A stretch of DNA of 64,000 nucleotides, from contig JAKLLA010000001.1 in assembly GCA_023150375.1 (NCBI GenBank), positions 1 through 64,000 of the forward strand, in the 5' to 3' direction. Source of the DNA: Burkholderiaceae bacterium. GTDB lineage: Bacteria; Pseudomonadota; Gammaproteobacteria; Burkholderiales; Burkholderiaceae_C. Positions 26,321 through 35,098 of the stretch are shown piece after piece. The position numbers and the translations under genes are program-made. The notes beneath the pieces were generated by a model. The model saw only the letters and a list, made by a program, of their open reading frames with translations, was not told where the DNA came from and did no database searches. How positions within the stretch are numbered: position 1 is the first letter of the stretch; each line of letters opens with the position of its first letter.

Positions 26321-27535
26321 ATGAACCTGTCTGCCCCGACGCCCTGCCAGGTACGCCTGGTCGCCCTCCCCGCACTGCCCGAGCTGGAGGCCCAATGGCG
26401 CGACCTCGAGGCACGCGCCGACGGGTCGTTCTTCACGTCCTGGGACTGGATCGGCCCCTGGCTGGCCTGTCTGCCCGCCGGCTGCACAGCCCGCCTGCTG
26501 CGAGCCGAGCGCGACGGCCGGCTGCTGGGCCTGGCCGTGGTCATCGACCGCCCGCAGCGCCGCTTCGGCTTTCTGCCGTTGCGCTGCACCTACCTGCACG
26601 AGACGGGTCGCCCGGACTGCGATGCCCTCACCATCGAGTACAACGGCTGCCTGACCGATCGAGAGGCCGGTGCCGGCGTCGAGGCGGCCATGCTGCGCGC
26701 CCTGATGGAGGGGCCCCGCGCCCCGGACGAACTGAAGCTGTCGGGCGTCGTCACGCCGCCACAGGCGCTGCCGCCGAACCTGCAGATGCGTAGCCACCCC
26801 CATCGCAGCTTCTTCGTCGACCTGCAGGCCATCGACGCCTCCGGCAAGGACTACCTGGGCTTCCTGAAGCAACGGCAGCGCTATCTGGTGCGCAAGAGTC
26901 TGAAACGCCTGAGCGAGCCCGCACCGCTGCGCCTCGAGGTGGCCGACTCCCTGCCGAAGGCACGCGAGTTCCTGGCCGAACTGGAACGGCTGCACACCCG
27001 CTACTGGGTCGCCAAGGGCGAGCCCGGCGCCTTCGGCAGCGACTTCCAGCGCCGCTTCCACGCCCGGATGGTCGAACAGGGCCAGCCCTCGGGACGGGTC
27101 GTGCTGCTGGCGCTGCGGCGTGGCGACGAATCGCTGGGCTACTTCTATTACTTCAGCCACCGTGGCTGGGTGCACTACTACCAGTCCGGCATCGACTACG
27201 ACCGGCTCGACACCTCGGAAAGCCCCGGACTGGCCGCGCATGCGCTGGCCATCGAGCACTTCCGCCAGCAGGGCTGGCGCGTCTACGACTTCATGACCGG
27301 TGATCTTCAGTACAAGCGCACGCTCTGCACCGACGAGATGACCCTGTATTGGTCGGTGTTGCAGCAGCGCAGCGCGAAGATGCGACTCGAGGACTGGCTG
27401 CTGCGCCAGGCCAAGGAGGTGCGCGGCCACTGGCGGCAATGGCAGCAGCGACAGCAGCGGCGACGCCAGCCCTCCCCGCCCGCCGACGGCGAGGTGGCAG
27501 CCGCCGCAACCCCTGCGGCCGGCAATCCGAGCTGA
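26321..27535 (+). CDS. GNAT-fold acyltransferase, BcsL/CelD family (copy 1)
   Basis: A 404-residue protein with the two-lobed GNAT/FemAB-like fold typical of the CelD/BcsL group in polysaccharide loci. It shows FFTSWDWIGPWLACL near the start, the mid-protein basic block YLGFLKQRQRYLVRKSLKRL, and SLGYFYYFSHRGWVHYYQSG with VYDFMTGDLQYKRTL, which form the acyl-CoA-binding half. The expected role is acylation or aminoacylation of the sugar polymer or its carrier. A glutamine/arginine-rich tail follows about residue 365. It sits between ydcF and copy 2, with gaps of 7 and 8 bp. Confidence 0.85.
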   Translation: MNLSAPTPCQVRLVALPALPELEAQWRDLEARADGSFFTSWDWIGPWLACLPAGCTARLLRAERDGRLLGLAVVIDRPQRRFGFLPLRCTYLHETGRPDCDALTIEYNGCLTDREAGAGVEAAMLRALMEGPRAPDELKLSGVVTPPQALPPNLQMRSHPHRSFFVDLQAIDASGKDYLGFLKQRQRYLVRKSLKRLSEPAPLRLEVADSLPKAREFLAELERLHTRYWVAKGEPGAFGSDFQRRFHARMVEQGQPSGRVVLLALRRGDESLGYFYYFSHRGWVHYYQSGIDYDRLDTSESPGLAAHALAIEHFRQQGWRVYDFMTGDLQYKRTLCTDEMTLYWSVLQQRSAKMRLEDWLLRQAKEVRGHWRQWQQRQQRRRQPSPPADGEVAAAATPAAGNPS

Positions 27536-27543
27536 GACCGAAC

Positions 27544-28758
27544 ATGCCTGCCCCGACGACGATGCAGACGCCCACGACTTCCACCGCCGCCCTGTCCGAA
27601 CCGACGAGTTCCGCCCGCACCGCCACGCCGCGTTTGCGCCGGATCGCCCCTGCCGCCCTGGCGGCCGCCGACCTGCAGCGCTGGGCGGCACTGGAGGACG
27701 TGGCCGTCGAGGCGAACGCCTACGCGTCGCCGCACTTCGTGCTGCCCGCACTGCGCCATCTCGACCCCGGCGTGGGGGCCGAGCTCGTCTTCGCCGAAGC
27801 ACCGGCGGCGACAGCGGCCGGCACGCTGCTGGGCGTGTTCTGCCTGGCGCAGCGCCGCGGCAATGCGCTGTTGCCGCTGCCGCATGTGGAGCTCTACCAC
27901 TCGATGCACTCGTTCTGTGGCGCGCCGCTGCTCGCCCCGGGAACGGCCGCCGTGGCCTGGGAAGCGCTGCTGCGCAGCCTGCGTGGCGCACTCTCCGGCC
28001 GGTTCGCGCTGGTGATCCGCAGCATCGAGCAGGACGGTCCCGCCCACCAGGCGCTGCGCGAGGCCTGCGGGCGCACCGGCTGCTCGCTGCACGACAGCGA
28101 ACCCCGTCAGCGCGCGATGCTCTACCCGCCGGACACCGGCGTCGAAGCGCTCAAGCGCAACCTGCGCAAGCAGCATGCCGAAGTGGAACGCTGCCGGCGC
28201 CGCGTCGGCGAGACCGGCACGTTGAGCTGGCACATCCATCGCGGGGCGATCGAGCCGCGCGTGATCGAGGACTTCCTGCGCCTCGAGCATGCCGGCTGGA
28301 AGGGCGAAGCCGGCAGCTCGCTGCGGGCGAACCCGCATGAAGAGGCCTTCTTCACCGACATGGTGCGCAGCTTCGCCGCCCAGGGCCGCGCCCTGTTCAC
28401 GGAACTGCGGCTGGACGATCGCACCATCGCCTCGACCAGCAACATGGTGTCGGGCGCGACCGGCTTTGCGTTCAAGGTGGGCTGGGATCCCGAGTACCGC
28501 AAGTTCGGCATCGGCATCCTCAACGAGGCCGAACTGGTGCGCCAGGCGCCGCAGGTCTGTGCCGACCTGCGCGCCTTCGACAGCGGGGCCGAGCCGGCCT
28601 CCTTCATCGAGAAGCTCTGGCCCGGACGCCGCCCCCTCGTGACCAGTGTGGTGGCCTTCGGCCCGCTGGCCCGTGCCGGCCTGCAGGCCATGCGGCTGGC
28701 CCGGGCAGCGCGCGGCCGTCTGCGCCGCCCCGCGACCGCCGAGACTGCGGCGCCCTGA
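27544..28758 (+). CDS. GNAT-fold acyltransferase, BcsL/CelD family (copy 2)
   Basis: A 404-residue protein of the same BcsL/CelD type as its upstream neighbour but only distantly similar. Landmarks are ANAYASPHFVLPALRHLDP at the N-terminal lobe, the basic block LKRNLRKQHAEVERCRRR, FLRLEHAGWKGEAGSSLRAN, and STSNMVSGATGFAFKVGWD in the acyl-CoA lobe. It probably modifies exopolysaccharide. The ATG at 27544 comes 8 bp after the previous stop; the frame also stays open upstream inside that gene, which is not conserved. Last gene of the ydcF operon. Confidence 0.85.
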   Translation: MPAPTTMQTPTTSTAALSEPTSSARTATPRLRRIAPAALAAADLQRWAALEDVAVEANAYASPHFVLPALRHLDPGVGAELVFAEAPAATAAGTLLGVFCLAQRRGNALLPLPHVELYHSMHSFCGAPLLAPGTAAVAWEALLRSLRGALSGRFALVIRSIEQDGPAHQALREACGRTGCSLHDSEPRQRAMLYPPDTGVEALKRNLRKQHAEVERCRRRVGETGTLSWHIHRGAIEPRVIEDFLRLEHAGWKGEAGSSLRANPHEEAFFTDMVRSFAAQGRALFTELRLDDRTIASTSNMVSGATGFAFKVGWDPEYRKFGIGILNEAELVRQAPQVCADLRAFDSGAEPASFIEKLWPGRRPLVTSVVAFGPLARAGLQAMRLARAARGRLRRPATAETAAP

Positions 28759-29352
28759 GCCCGTCGCACTGAACCCGGCGCCCTGAACCGGGTGCCCCGA
28801 CTGCGCTGTGCCGCCTGTCCCGCCCGGGAGACGCGGGGCCGCGCCGGGTCGCGCCGGGTTACGCCCGGGCGGCCCGGCCTGTCCGCCGGCCCCGCATCCA
28901 GCCCCTCGACCAACGCCGCCGACGGCGCAGGGGAACGATCGGCGCGGCAGTCACCCGGCGCAGCCAGTCGCTGCAGTTGTATCCGCCGTGGCCCCGATTG
29001 TCCGATCGGGTAAGCGACAGGCTGCCGACCGCCCCACATCCCGCCCCCTGCCCCGCGGCCCGCGGCTGCGCAGGTCGTGCGATCTTGCACGCACACGGCG
29101 CAACCAACCATGTCGAGGTCTTGCCGGGCGTCGCAGCGGTCACCGCGGCGCGACGCAGTTGCATCTCGACGTGAGCCCTGCGGCCATTTGTCGAACAGAC
29201 CTGCGCTTACCGGCCTGATCCGGCCGCTGCGTACCGTGAGGTCCTCGCACAGTGCCGTGCAGAGCCCCCCGGGGCCGACGGGACTGCTCCCGCGTCGATC
29301 CTGCCCACGATCCGGCAGCCGGCGCTCTTCGACAGACATGAGGGGAACCGAC
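28759..29352. other. 594-bp gap before the beta-propeller genes
   Basis: No gene recognised. It should contain the promoter of the first beta-propeller lipoprotein. A GC-rich direct repeat (CGCCGGGT near 28846-28860) is present, but no GG-N10-GC or clear -35/-10 was found. The immediate 5' leader holds the AGGGG ribosome-binding site before ATG 29353. Confidence 0.4.
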
Positions 29353-30927
29353 ATGAACCCATCGACCGACTCGCTGCGCCGCCTGGCCTGGATCTTCACG
29401 CTTGCTTCGGCACTCTCCGCCTGCGGCGGTGGCGACGAAGGGGAGCCGGAAGCCGCACCCGAGGCAGGGCAGGACGGCAGCGCCCTGGCCGTCACCGACG
29501 ACGGCAGCATGAGTGCGCTGGGCCGCCGGGACCACAGCCGCTCACGCCCGGACCGGCCCCGCAGACCGGCACCGGCACCAGCGCCCACACCCTCCCCGAC
29601 GCCTGCGCCGACGCCGGCCCCCACGCCCGCCCCGACGCCGGCGCCGAGCCCCACACCCGCCCCGCCCGCGGAGCCCGCACCGACGCCGGCCCCCACGCCG
29701 ACTCCGGCGCCCGGCACGGTCGACCTGGGCAGCGGCTGCAACACCTTCTACAGCAGCGCGTCGTACCTGAAGAGCGGCAAGACCAACGAGGCCATCCCGA
29801 CCCTGGCCAAGCCAGCCAAGGGTGCGGCCTTCGCCGAGCCGGCCTACCAGACCTGCGAGGTCCGCCTGACCGACCACGCCCGCGAAAACCTGGCCACCTT
29901 CGCGCGCCACGACTACTCGCGCCGACAGGCCTTCAACGCCGACAACAGCCGGGTGCTGATCTACTCCATCAGCGGTCATTGGCATGTCTACGACGCCCAG
30001 ACCTACCGCTTCGTCAAGACGCTGCAGGGGCCGGCCGGGGATGCCGAGCCGCAGTGGCACCCCACCGATCCGGACCGCCTGTACTACCTGCCCACCAACG
30101 GGCTGGGCATGAAGGTGCAGGAGCTGACCGTGAGCACCGGCGCCACCCGCGTGATCGGCGACCTGGCCGCGCGCCTGAAAGCGCGCTGGCCCTCCGCGGC
30201 GGCGGCCTGGACGAAGTCCGAGGGCTCCCCTTCGGCCGACGGCCGCTACTGGTGCCTGATGGTCGACAGCAGCAGCTGGGGCAGCCTCGGCGTGGTCACC
30301 TGGGACCGTGACACCGACACCATCCTCGGCTACTACAACACCGGCGGCGACCGACCCGACCACGTCAGCATGAGCCCCAGCGGCAACTACTGCGTCGTCT
30401 CCGGCGACAGCGCCCGCGGCACCGTGGCCTTCTCGCGCGACTTCTCCAGCCAGCGCAAGCTGCTGGCCAAGTCCGAGCACTCCGACATCGCCCTGGACGC
30501 CAACGGCGACGACGTCTACGTGTCGGTGGACTACGGCAGCAATGCCGGCGACGTCTTCATGATGAACCTGCGCACCGGCGCGAAGACCGTGCTCTTCCCC
30601 AGCTACGTCAACGGCACCGCGACGGCCTTCCACTTCTCCGGCAAGGCCTACAAGAAGCCCGGCTGGGTGGTGGTCTCGAGCTACGGCGACTACGGCAGCG
30701 CCGGGCGGCAGTGGCTGCACCGCAAGGTCATGGCCGTGCAGCTGGCCGCCAACCCGGTGATCTACAACCTGGCGCACCACCGCTCCGCCGTGGGCCAGTA
30801 CTGGGGCGAGCCGCACGCCAGCGTCAGCCGCGACTTCAGCCGGGTGATCTTCAACTCCGACTGGGGCGGTGCAGGCACCGACATCGACGCCTACATGATC
30901 GCCCTGCCGCCCGCGCTCGTGAAGTAA
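29353..30927 (+). CDS. Secreted beta-propeller lipoprotein (paralogue 1)
   Basis: A 524-residue lipoprotein. Signal peptide with lipobox LSAC (residues about 22-25) followed by GGGDE, then a Pro-Ala-Pro-Thr-rich spacer at about 75-125, and a beta-propeller from about 150: DYSRRQAFNADNSRVLI, GDAEPQWHPTDPDRLYYLP, AWTKSEGSPSADGRYWCLMV, PDHVSMSPSGNYCVVSGDS and the C-terminal HASVSRDFSRVIFNSDWG. The repeated PTDPDR/SPSADGR/SPSGNY elements are blade hairpins like those of TolB and oligogalacturonate-lyase-like propellers. Two paralogues follow. A role in binding, trimming or exporting exopolysaccharide is inferred from location. ATG 29353 follows AGGGG with proper spacing, better than ATG 29338. 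Confidence 0.82.
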   Translation: MNPSTDSLRRLAWIFTLASALSACGGGDEGEPEAAPEAGQDGSALAVTDDGSMSALGRRDHSRSRPDRPRRPAPAPAPTPSPTPAPTPAPTPAPTPAPSPTPAPPAEPAPTPAPTPTPAPGTVDLGSGCNTFYSSASYLKSGKTNEAIPTLAKPAKGAAFAEPAYQTCEVRLTDHARENLATFARHDYSRRQAFNADNSRVLIYSISGHWHVYDAQTYRFVKTLQGPAGDAEPQWHPTDPDRLYYLPTNGLGMKVQELTVSTGATRVIGDLAARLKARWPSAAAAWTKSEGSPSADGRYWCLMVDSSSWGSLGVVTWDRDTDTILGYYNTGGDRPDHVSMSPSGNYCVVSGDSARGTVAFSRDFSSQRKLLAKSEHSDIALDANGDDVYVSVDYGSNAGDVFMMNLRTGAKTVLFPSYVNGTATAFHFSGKAYKKPGWVVVSSYGDYGSAGRQWLHRKVMAVQLAANPVIYNLAHHRSAVGQYWGEPHASVSRDFSRVIFNSDWGGAGTDIDAYMIALPPALVK

Positions 30928-31044
30928 GCACGGCATGGGCAGGCTCCTTCACGAAGGCGATACATGTTTCCGGACAGGATGTGCCCAGCCGTCGGCAGGC
31001 CGGAGCTGACCGGCCGCGCACCGCCTTCACGCAGGATCCTCACC

Positions 31045-32394
31045 ATGCCCCGCCCTCCCTTCCCCCATCTGCGCGGCACCGCCGCCGTGCTCACCGGCAT
31101 CGCACTGGCGGCCTGCGGCGGGGGCGGGGGTGGCAACACAACGCCCACCCCGACCCCGACGCCCGAGCCGTCCCTGGTCTGCACGGCCCGGGAAGGGACG
31201 GTCGCGCCGCTGACGCTCGGCCAGGACAACTCGGCGATCCCGACACTGGCCAAGCCCCTGCGCGGCGCGACCTTTCCCGACCCGGTCTACGGGACCACGC
31301 TGGTGCGCCTGAGCGACCATGCCGCCGACGGTCTGTCGGGCTTCGCGCGCCAGGACTACTCGCGCCGCCAGGCCTTCAACGCCGACAGCAGCCGCGTGCT
31401 GGTCAACTCCCGCGACGGCCGCTGGCATCTCTACGACGCTGCGAGCTACCGCTACCTGAAGACGCTCGACGCACTGGCCGGCGATGCCGAGCCGCAGTGG
31501 CACCCGACCGATCCGGACCGGCTGTACTTCCTGCCGATCAACGGCGTGGGCATGACGGTCCACGAGCTCACCCTCGGCAGTGCGGACAGCACCCGGGTGG
31601 TCGGCGACCTTGCGCAGCGCCTGCGCAGCCGCTGGCCCACGGCCAACGCCGCCTGGACCAAGTCCGAGGGGTCGCCCTCGGCCGATGGACGCTACTGGTG
31701 CCTGATGGTCGACGATGCCGCCTGGCAGAGTCTGGGCGTCGTGACCTGGGACCGGGACAGCGACACGATCCTGGGCTGGCTCGACACCCAGGGCGACCGG
31801 CCCGACCATGTCAGCATGAGCCCCAGCGGCGAGTACTGCGTGGTCTCCGGCGACAGTGCGCGCGGCACGGTGGCCTATTCACGCGACTTCTCCACACGCC
31901 GCAAGCTGCTGTCGAAATCCGAGCATTCGGATCTCGCACTCGACGCCGACGGCCGCGATGTCTACGTCTCGGTGGACTACCAGTCCGCCACCGGCTCGGT
32001 CTTCATGACGCGCCTGGACGACTGTGCCCGCACGGAGCTGTTCTCCACCTATGTCGACCAGACCGCCACGGCCCTGCACATCTCCGGCAAGGCCTTCCGG
32101 CATCCGGGCTGGGTGGTGCTGTCGACCTATGCGGACTACTACGCCCCGAACCCGACACAGGACGCGCGTCGCTGGCTGCATCGAAAGGTCATGGCGGTGC
32201 AGCTGTCCGCCGACCCGACGATCCGCCACCTGGCGCATCACCGCTCGTTCGTCGGCGACTACTTCGGCGAGCCTCAGGCCTCGGTGAACCGGGACTTCAC
32301 CCGCATCCTGTTCAACTCGGACTGGGCCCAGGACGCCGCGCCGGCCGACGCGCAGGACATCGACACCTACATGATCCTGACCACGCCGCCCTGA
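31045..32394 (+). CDS. Secreted beta-propeller lipoprotein (paralogue 2)
   Basis: A 449-residue paralogue of the gene upstream. Signal peptide with lipobox LAAC (about residues 19-22), a poly-glycine then short Thr-Pro spacer (TPTPTPTPEP), and the propeller with the same diagnostic segments: DYSRRQAFNADSSRVLV, GDAEPQWHPTDPDRLYFLP, AWTKSEGSPSADGRYWCLMV, PDHVSMSPSGEYCVVSGDS, KSEHSDLALDADGRDVYVSV and FNSDWAQD. The shorter spacer is the main difference from paralogue 1. ATG 31045 is preceded by CAGGA; an earlier ATG at 30964 would place charged residues before the signal peptide. Confidence 0.84.
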   Translation: MPRPPFPHLRGTAAVLTGIALAACGGGGGGNTTPTPTPTPEPSLVCTAREGTVAPLTLGQDNSAIPTLAKPLRGATFPDPVYGTTLVRLSDHAADGLSGFARQDYSRRQAFNADSSRVLVNSRDGRWHLYDAASYRYLKTLDALAGDAEPQWHPTDPDRLYFLPINGVGMTVHELTLGSADSTRVVGDLAQRLRSRWPTANAAWTKSEGSPSADGRYWCLMVDDAAWQSLGVVTWDRDSDTILGWLDTQGDRPDHVSMSPSGEYCVVSGDSARGTVAYSRDFSTRRKLLSKSEHSDLALDADGRDVYVSVDYQSATGSVFMTRLDDCARTELFSTYVDQTATALHISGKAFRHPGWVVLSTYADYYAPNPTQDARRWLHRKVMAVQLSADPTIRHLAHHRSFVGDYFGEPQASVNRDFTRILFNSDWAQDAAPADAQDIDTYMILTTPP

Positions 32395-32410
32395 GGGCGG
32401 GCCGCCGCCT

Positions 32411-33745
32411 TCAGCGCGCAGGCCCCAGCAGGGTCGGCGGCAGCGCGACCATGTACATGTCGATGTCGGTCTCGCTGCGGATGCCCCAGTTGGAGTTGAA
32501 GACCACGCGCGTGAAGTCGCGGTTCACGCTGGCATGCGGCTCGGTCCAGTACTTGGCAAATTCGCTGCGGTGGTGCGCCAGGTTGACGATGCGCGGCCGG
32601 GCCTCCAGCGACATCGCGAAGAGCTTGCGATGCGGCCACTGCTGGCCGGCATTGCCGCGTGCGGCGTGATCGGCATAGGTCGACACCAGCACCCAGCCGG
32701 GCCTGGCGAAGGAACGCCCCGAGATGTGCAGCGCCATCGCGGTGCCGGACAGGTAGGTGTCGAACAGGTCGCGGCGCTCGCCGCTGTCCAGATCGACCAT
32801 GAACACCGGACCGCCGCTGGCCTGGTAGTCGATCGCGACATAGACGTCGCGGCCGCGCGCATCCAGGGCGATGTCCGAGTGCTCCGAGGCGTGATGCAGG
32901 CGCCGCGACGACGACAGGTCGCGCGTCCAGGCCACCGTGCCCTGCGAGCCGGTGCCGGACACCACGCAGTACTTGCCGCTCGGGCTCATGCTGACGTGAT
33001 CCGGGCGCACGCCGTTCAGGTCCCGCATGCCGAGGATGCTGTCGGTGTCACGGTCCCAGGTGATCAGGCCCACGCCGCGCCACTGGGCGTCGTCGACCAT
33101 GAAGCACCAGTAACGCCCGTCGGCCGAGGGCGACCCCTCGGACTTGGTCCAGGCGGTGTTCGCCTGCGGCCAGCGCTTGCGCAGCCGCTCGGCAAAGTCG
33201 CCGACCACACGCTCCTGGCCGCTGCGCAGGTCCAGCTCCAGCAGCTTCATGCCCACACCGTTGTTGGGCACGAAGTACAGCCGGTTCGGATCGGTGGGGT
33301 GCCACTGCGGCTCCGCGTCGCCGGCCAGGCGCGGCACCTGGCCCAGGCGCTGCAGCGTGCGCGCATCGTAGAGGTGCCAGTGCCCGTCGCTGGCGATCGC
33401 CAGCAGACGGCTGTCGTCGGCGTTGAAGGCCTGCCGACGCGAATAGTCGTTGCGCAGGAAGCCGCGCGGGCCCAGCGACGTCTCGGCGGCGTGATCCGTC
33501 ACCCGCAGCACGCAGGTGCGGTGCACCGGATCGACGACCGCCTGGCCCTTGGCCGGTTTCGGCAGCGGCGGCACCGCGGCAAGGTGGCGCCCTTCGACCG
33601 GCCGCCAACCGGCCGGATAGACCGCCTGGCACTGCGCCTCGACGCCTGCCTGCGCGGGCGGCTCGGCCTGCGCGGCTCGCCCGGGCAGCGCCCCGCCCAG
33701 CAGCAAGGCGGCCCCCACCCACGACAGCACGAAATGTCCGGTCAT
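32411..33745 (-). CDS. Secreted beta-propeller protein (paralogue 3, inverted)
   Basis: A 444-residue third paralogue on the opposite strand, ending 16 bp from the end of paralogue 2. Here the signal peptide has no lipobox and ends near GRAAQA, so the protein is probably soluble in the periplasm or secreted. The propeller keeps DYSRRQAFNADDSRLLA, GDAEPQWHPTDPNRLYFVP, TKSEGSPSADGRYWCFMVDD, PDHVSMSPSGKYCVVSG and KYWTEPHASVNRDFTRVVFN. It is the last gene of the long minus-strand exopolysaccharide operon, 32 bp after the polymerase gene, which ties the family to polymer synthesis. ATG 33745 follows AAGGAAG. Confidence 0.84.
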   Translation of the reverse strand: MTGHFVLSWVGAALLLGGALPGRAAQAEPPAQAGVEAQCQAVYPAGWRPVEGRHLAAVPPLPKPAKGQAVVDPVHRTCVLRVTDHAAETSLGPRGFLRNDYSRRQAFNADDSRLLAIASDGHWHLYDARTLQRLGQVPRLAGDAEPQWHPTDPNRLYFVPNNGVGMKLLELDLRSGQERVVGDFAERLRKRWPQANTAWTKSEGSPSADGRYWCFMVDDAQWRGVGLITWDRDTDSILGMRDLNGVRPDHVSMSPSGKYCVVSGTGSQGTVAWTRDLSSSRRLHHASEHSDIALDARGRDVYVAIDYQASGGPVFMVDLDSGERRDLFDTYLSGTAMALHISGRSFARPGWVLVSTYADHAARGNAGQQWPHRKLFAMSLEARPRIVNLAHHRSEFAKYWTEPHASVNRDFTRVVFNSNWGIRSETDIDMYMVALPPTLLGPAR

Positions 33746-33777
33746 CGTTCTTCCTTTACCGACGAGCGCCCCGGCGC

Positions 33778-35079
33778 TCAACCGTAGGCCTTGGCGGGCG
33801 TCGCCCAGCCGGGAGCGGCGGCCTGCTCGGGCACCACGGCCTCCTTCAGGCGAAGCATCCGGTAGCGCGCAGCCAGCGCCGCGAGGATCCAGACACTGCC
33901 GGTCACGTCCCCGTCGAAGAAGCGGCTGCCGTACAGGTTGCCCAGCGCCACCCCGAGCGCCGCCACCTGCAGCGCCAGCCCCATCGCACGCGCGCTGTCA
34001 CCGCCCATGCGCTCGATGCGCCAGCCCAGCACGAACAGGTGGGCGAGCACCAGGACCATCGCCAGGGCCCCCACGATGCTGGCCTCGGCCGCCATGCGGA
34101 TGAAGGCGTTGTGGGCGTCCATGTTCCGGTAGCGCGGCACGTAGTCGCCGATGTTGCGCTGGAAGTGATTCAGCCCGACACCCAGCGGGTTGTCCCCCAT
34201 CATCGCGAAGGCCCCCTCCCAGATGACGAAGCGACTCTCGGTGCTTTCGTCGTAGCGCTGCACCTCGCCGTCGTCGTTGACCACCTGCGGGCGGGAAGCG
34301 TCCTCCTCCTGCTGGGTCATCTCGATGCGCTGGATCATCGCGTCGGGCGCCCACATCTGATAGCTGGCCAGCGTCAGGCACAGCATCACGGCCAGCAGCA
34401 GGTTCTTGCGGAAGGTGAGGTACAGCAGGATCGCCCCGAGGATCAGGTATCCCTGCCGGGAATAGGTGACGAACAGGCCGAACACGCCGATCGCGATCGA
34501 GAAGCCGAGCGCCGCCTTGAGCTTCCAGCCGCGCTTGAGCTCGAGGAAGAAGGCTGCTGCCACCGAGACGAAGACCACGTAGTAGGCCGCCGCCGCATTC
34601 GAGCGCACGAAGGTCTTGCTGAAGGGACCGGCAGCCCGCCGGGTCTCGTTGAAGGTGGACAGGCCGTAGTCCAGGCCCTGGCGCACCGCCTGCAACTGGG
34701 CCAGGAAGGCGGTGAAGAGCACCGCGGCGAGCACGATCTTCAGGGTCTTGCGATCCTGCACCGCCCGGTAATAAAGGAAGTAGAGCAGCACATAGAAGAT
34801 GCCGTTCTTCAGCTCGACCAGATCCTGCACCCAGGTCGAACCGTCGTCGAGCAGCCCGATGACGTAGCCCCAGCCGTACATGATCATCAGGAACTTGAAC
34901 GCCCCGGACACGGGGGCCTTCTCTTCGCTGTGGATGTCCTTGGCCATCACGACGGCCAGCACCCCGAAGAACAGCACATTGAAGATGTTCAGGCCCTTGA
35001 CCGTGAACTCGATGGCGAAGTGGTTCTGGTAGACGACGTAGAACGCCAGCGCACTCAACAGCAGCCGCAGCAGCAGCAT
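33778..35079 (-). CDS. Wzy-like O-antigen ligase/polymerase family membrane protein
   Basis: A 433-residue integral membrane protein with about ten hydrophobic segments. The large periplasmic loop at about 245-320 contains STESRFVIWEGAFAMMGDNPLGVGLNHFQRN and MDAHNAFIRMAAEASIVG, matching the Wzy_C signature (arginine-x-W...G.G.n.f...HN.yl...e.G). It is expected to polymerise undecaprenyl-linked repeat units of the exopolysaccharide in the periplasm. It lies 19 bp after the deacetylase gene within the operon, as needed alongside the Wzx-like flippase encoded at the operon's start. Confidence 0.88.
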   Translation of the reverse strand: MLLLRLLLSALAFYVVYQNHFAIEFTVKGLNIFNVLFFGVLAVVMAKDIHSEEKAPVSGAFKFLMIMYGWGYVIGLLDDGSTWVQDLVELKNGIFYVLLYFLYYRAVQDRKTLKIVLAAVLFTAFLAQLQAVRQGLDYGLSTFNETRRAAGPFSKTFVRSNAAAAYYVVFVSVAAAFFLELKRGWKLKAALGFSIAIGVFGLFVTYSRQGYLILGAILLYLTFRKNLLLAVMLCLTLASYQMWAPDAMIQRIEMTQQEEDASRPQVVNDDGEVQRYDESTESRFVIWEGAFAMMGDNPLGVGLNHFQRNIGDYVPRYRNMDAHNAFIRMAAEASIVGALAMVLVLAHLFVLGWRIERMGGDSARAMGLALQVAALGVALGNLYGSRFFDGDVTGSVWILAALAARYRMLRLKEAVVPEQAAAPGWATPAKAYG

Positions 35080-35098
35080 CGCTCGATCCCCCCGACTC

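Noticed and set aside
29130-29175. Sigma-54-like element before the beta-propeller genes
   Set aside because: GG to GC spacing is 12 rather than 10 and the flanking consensus is poor.
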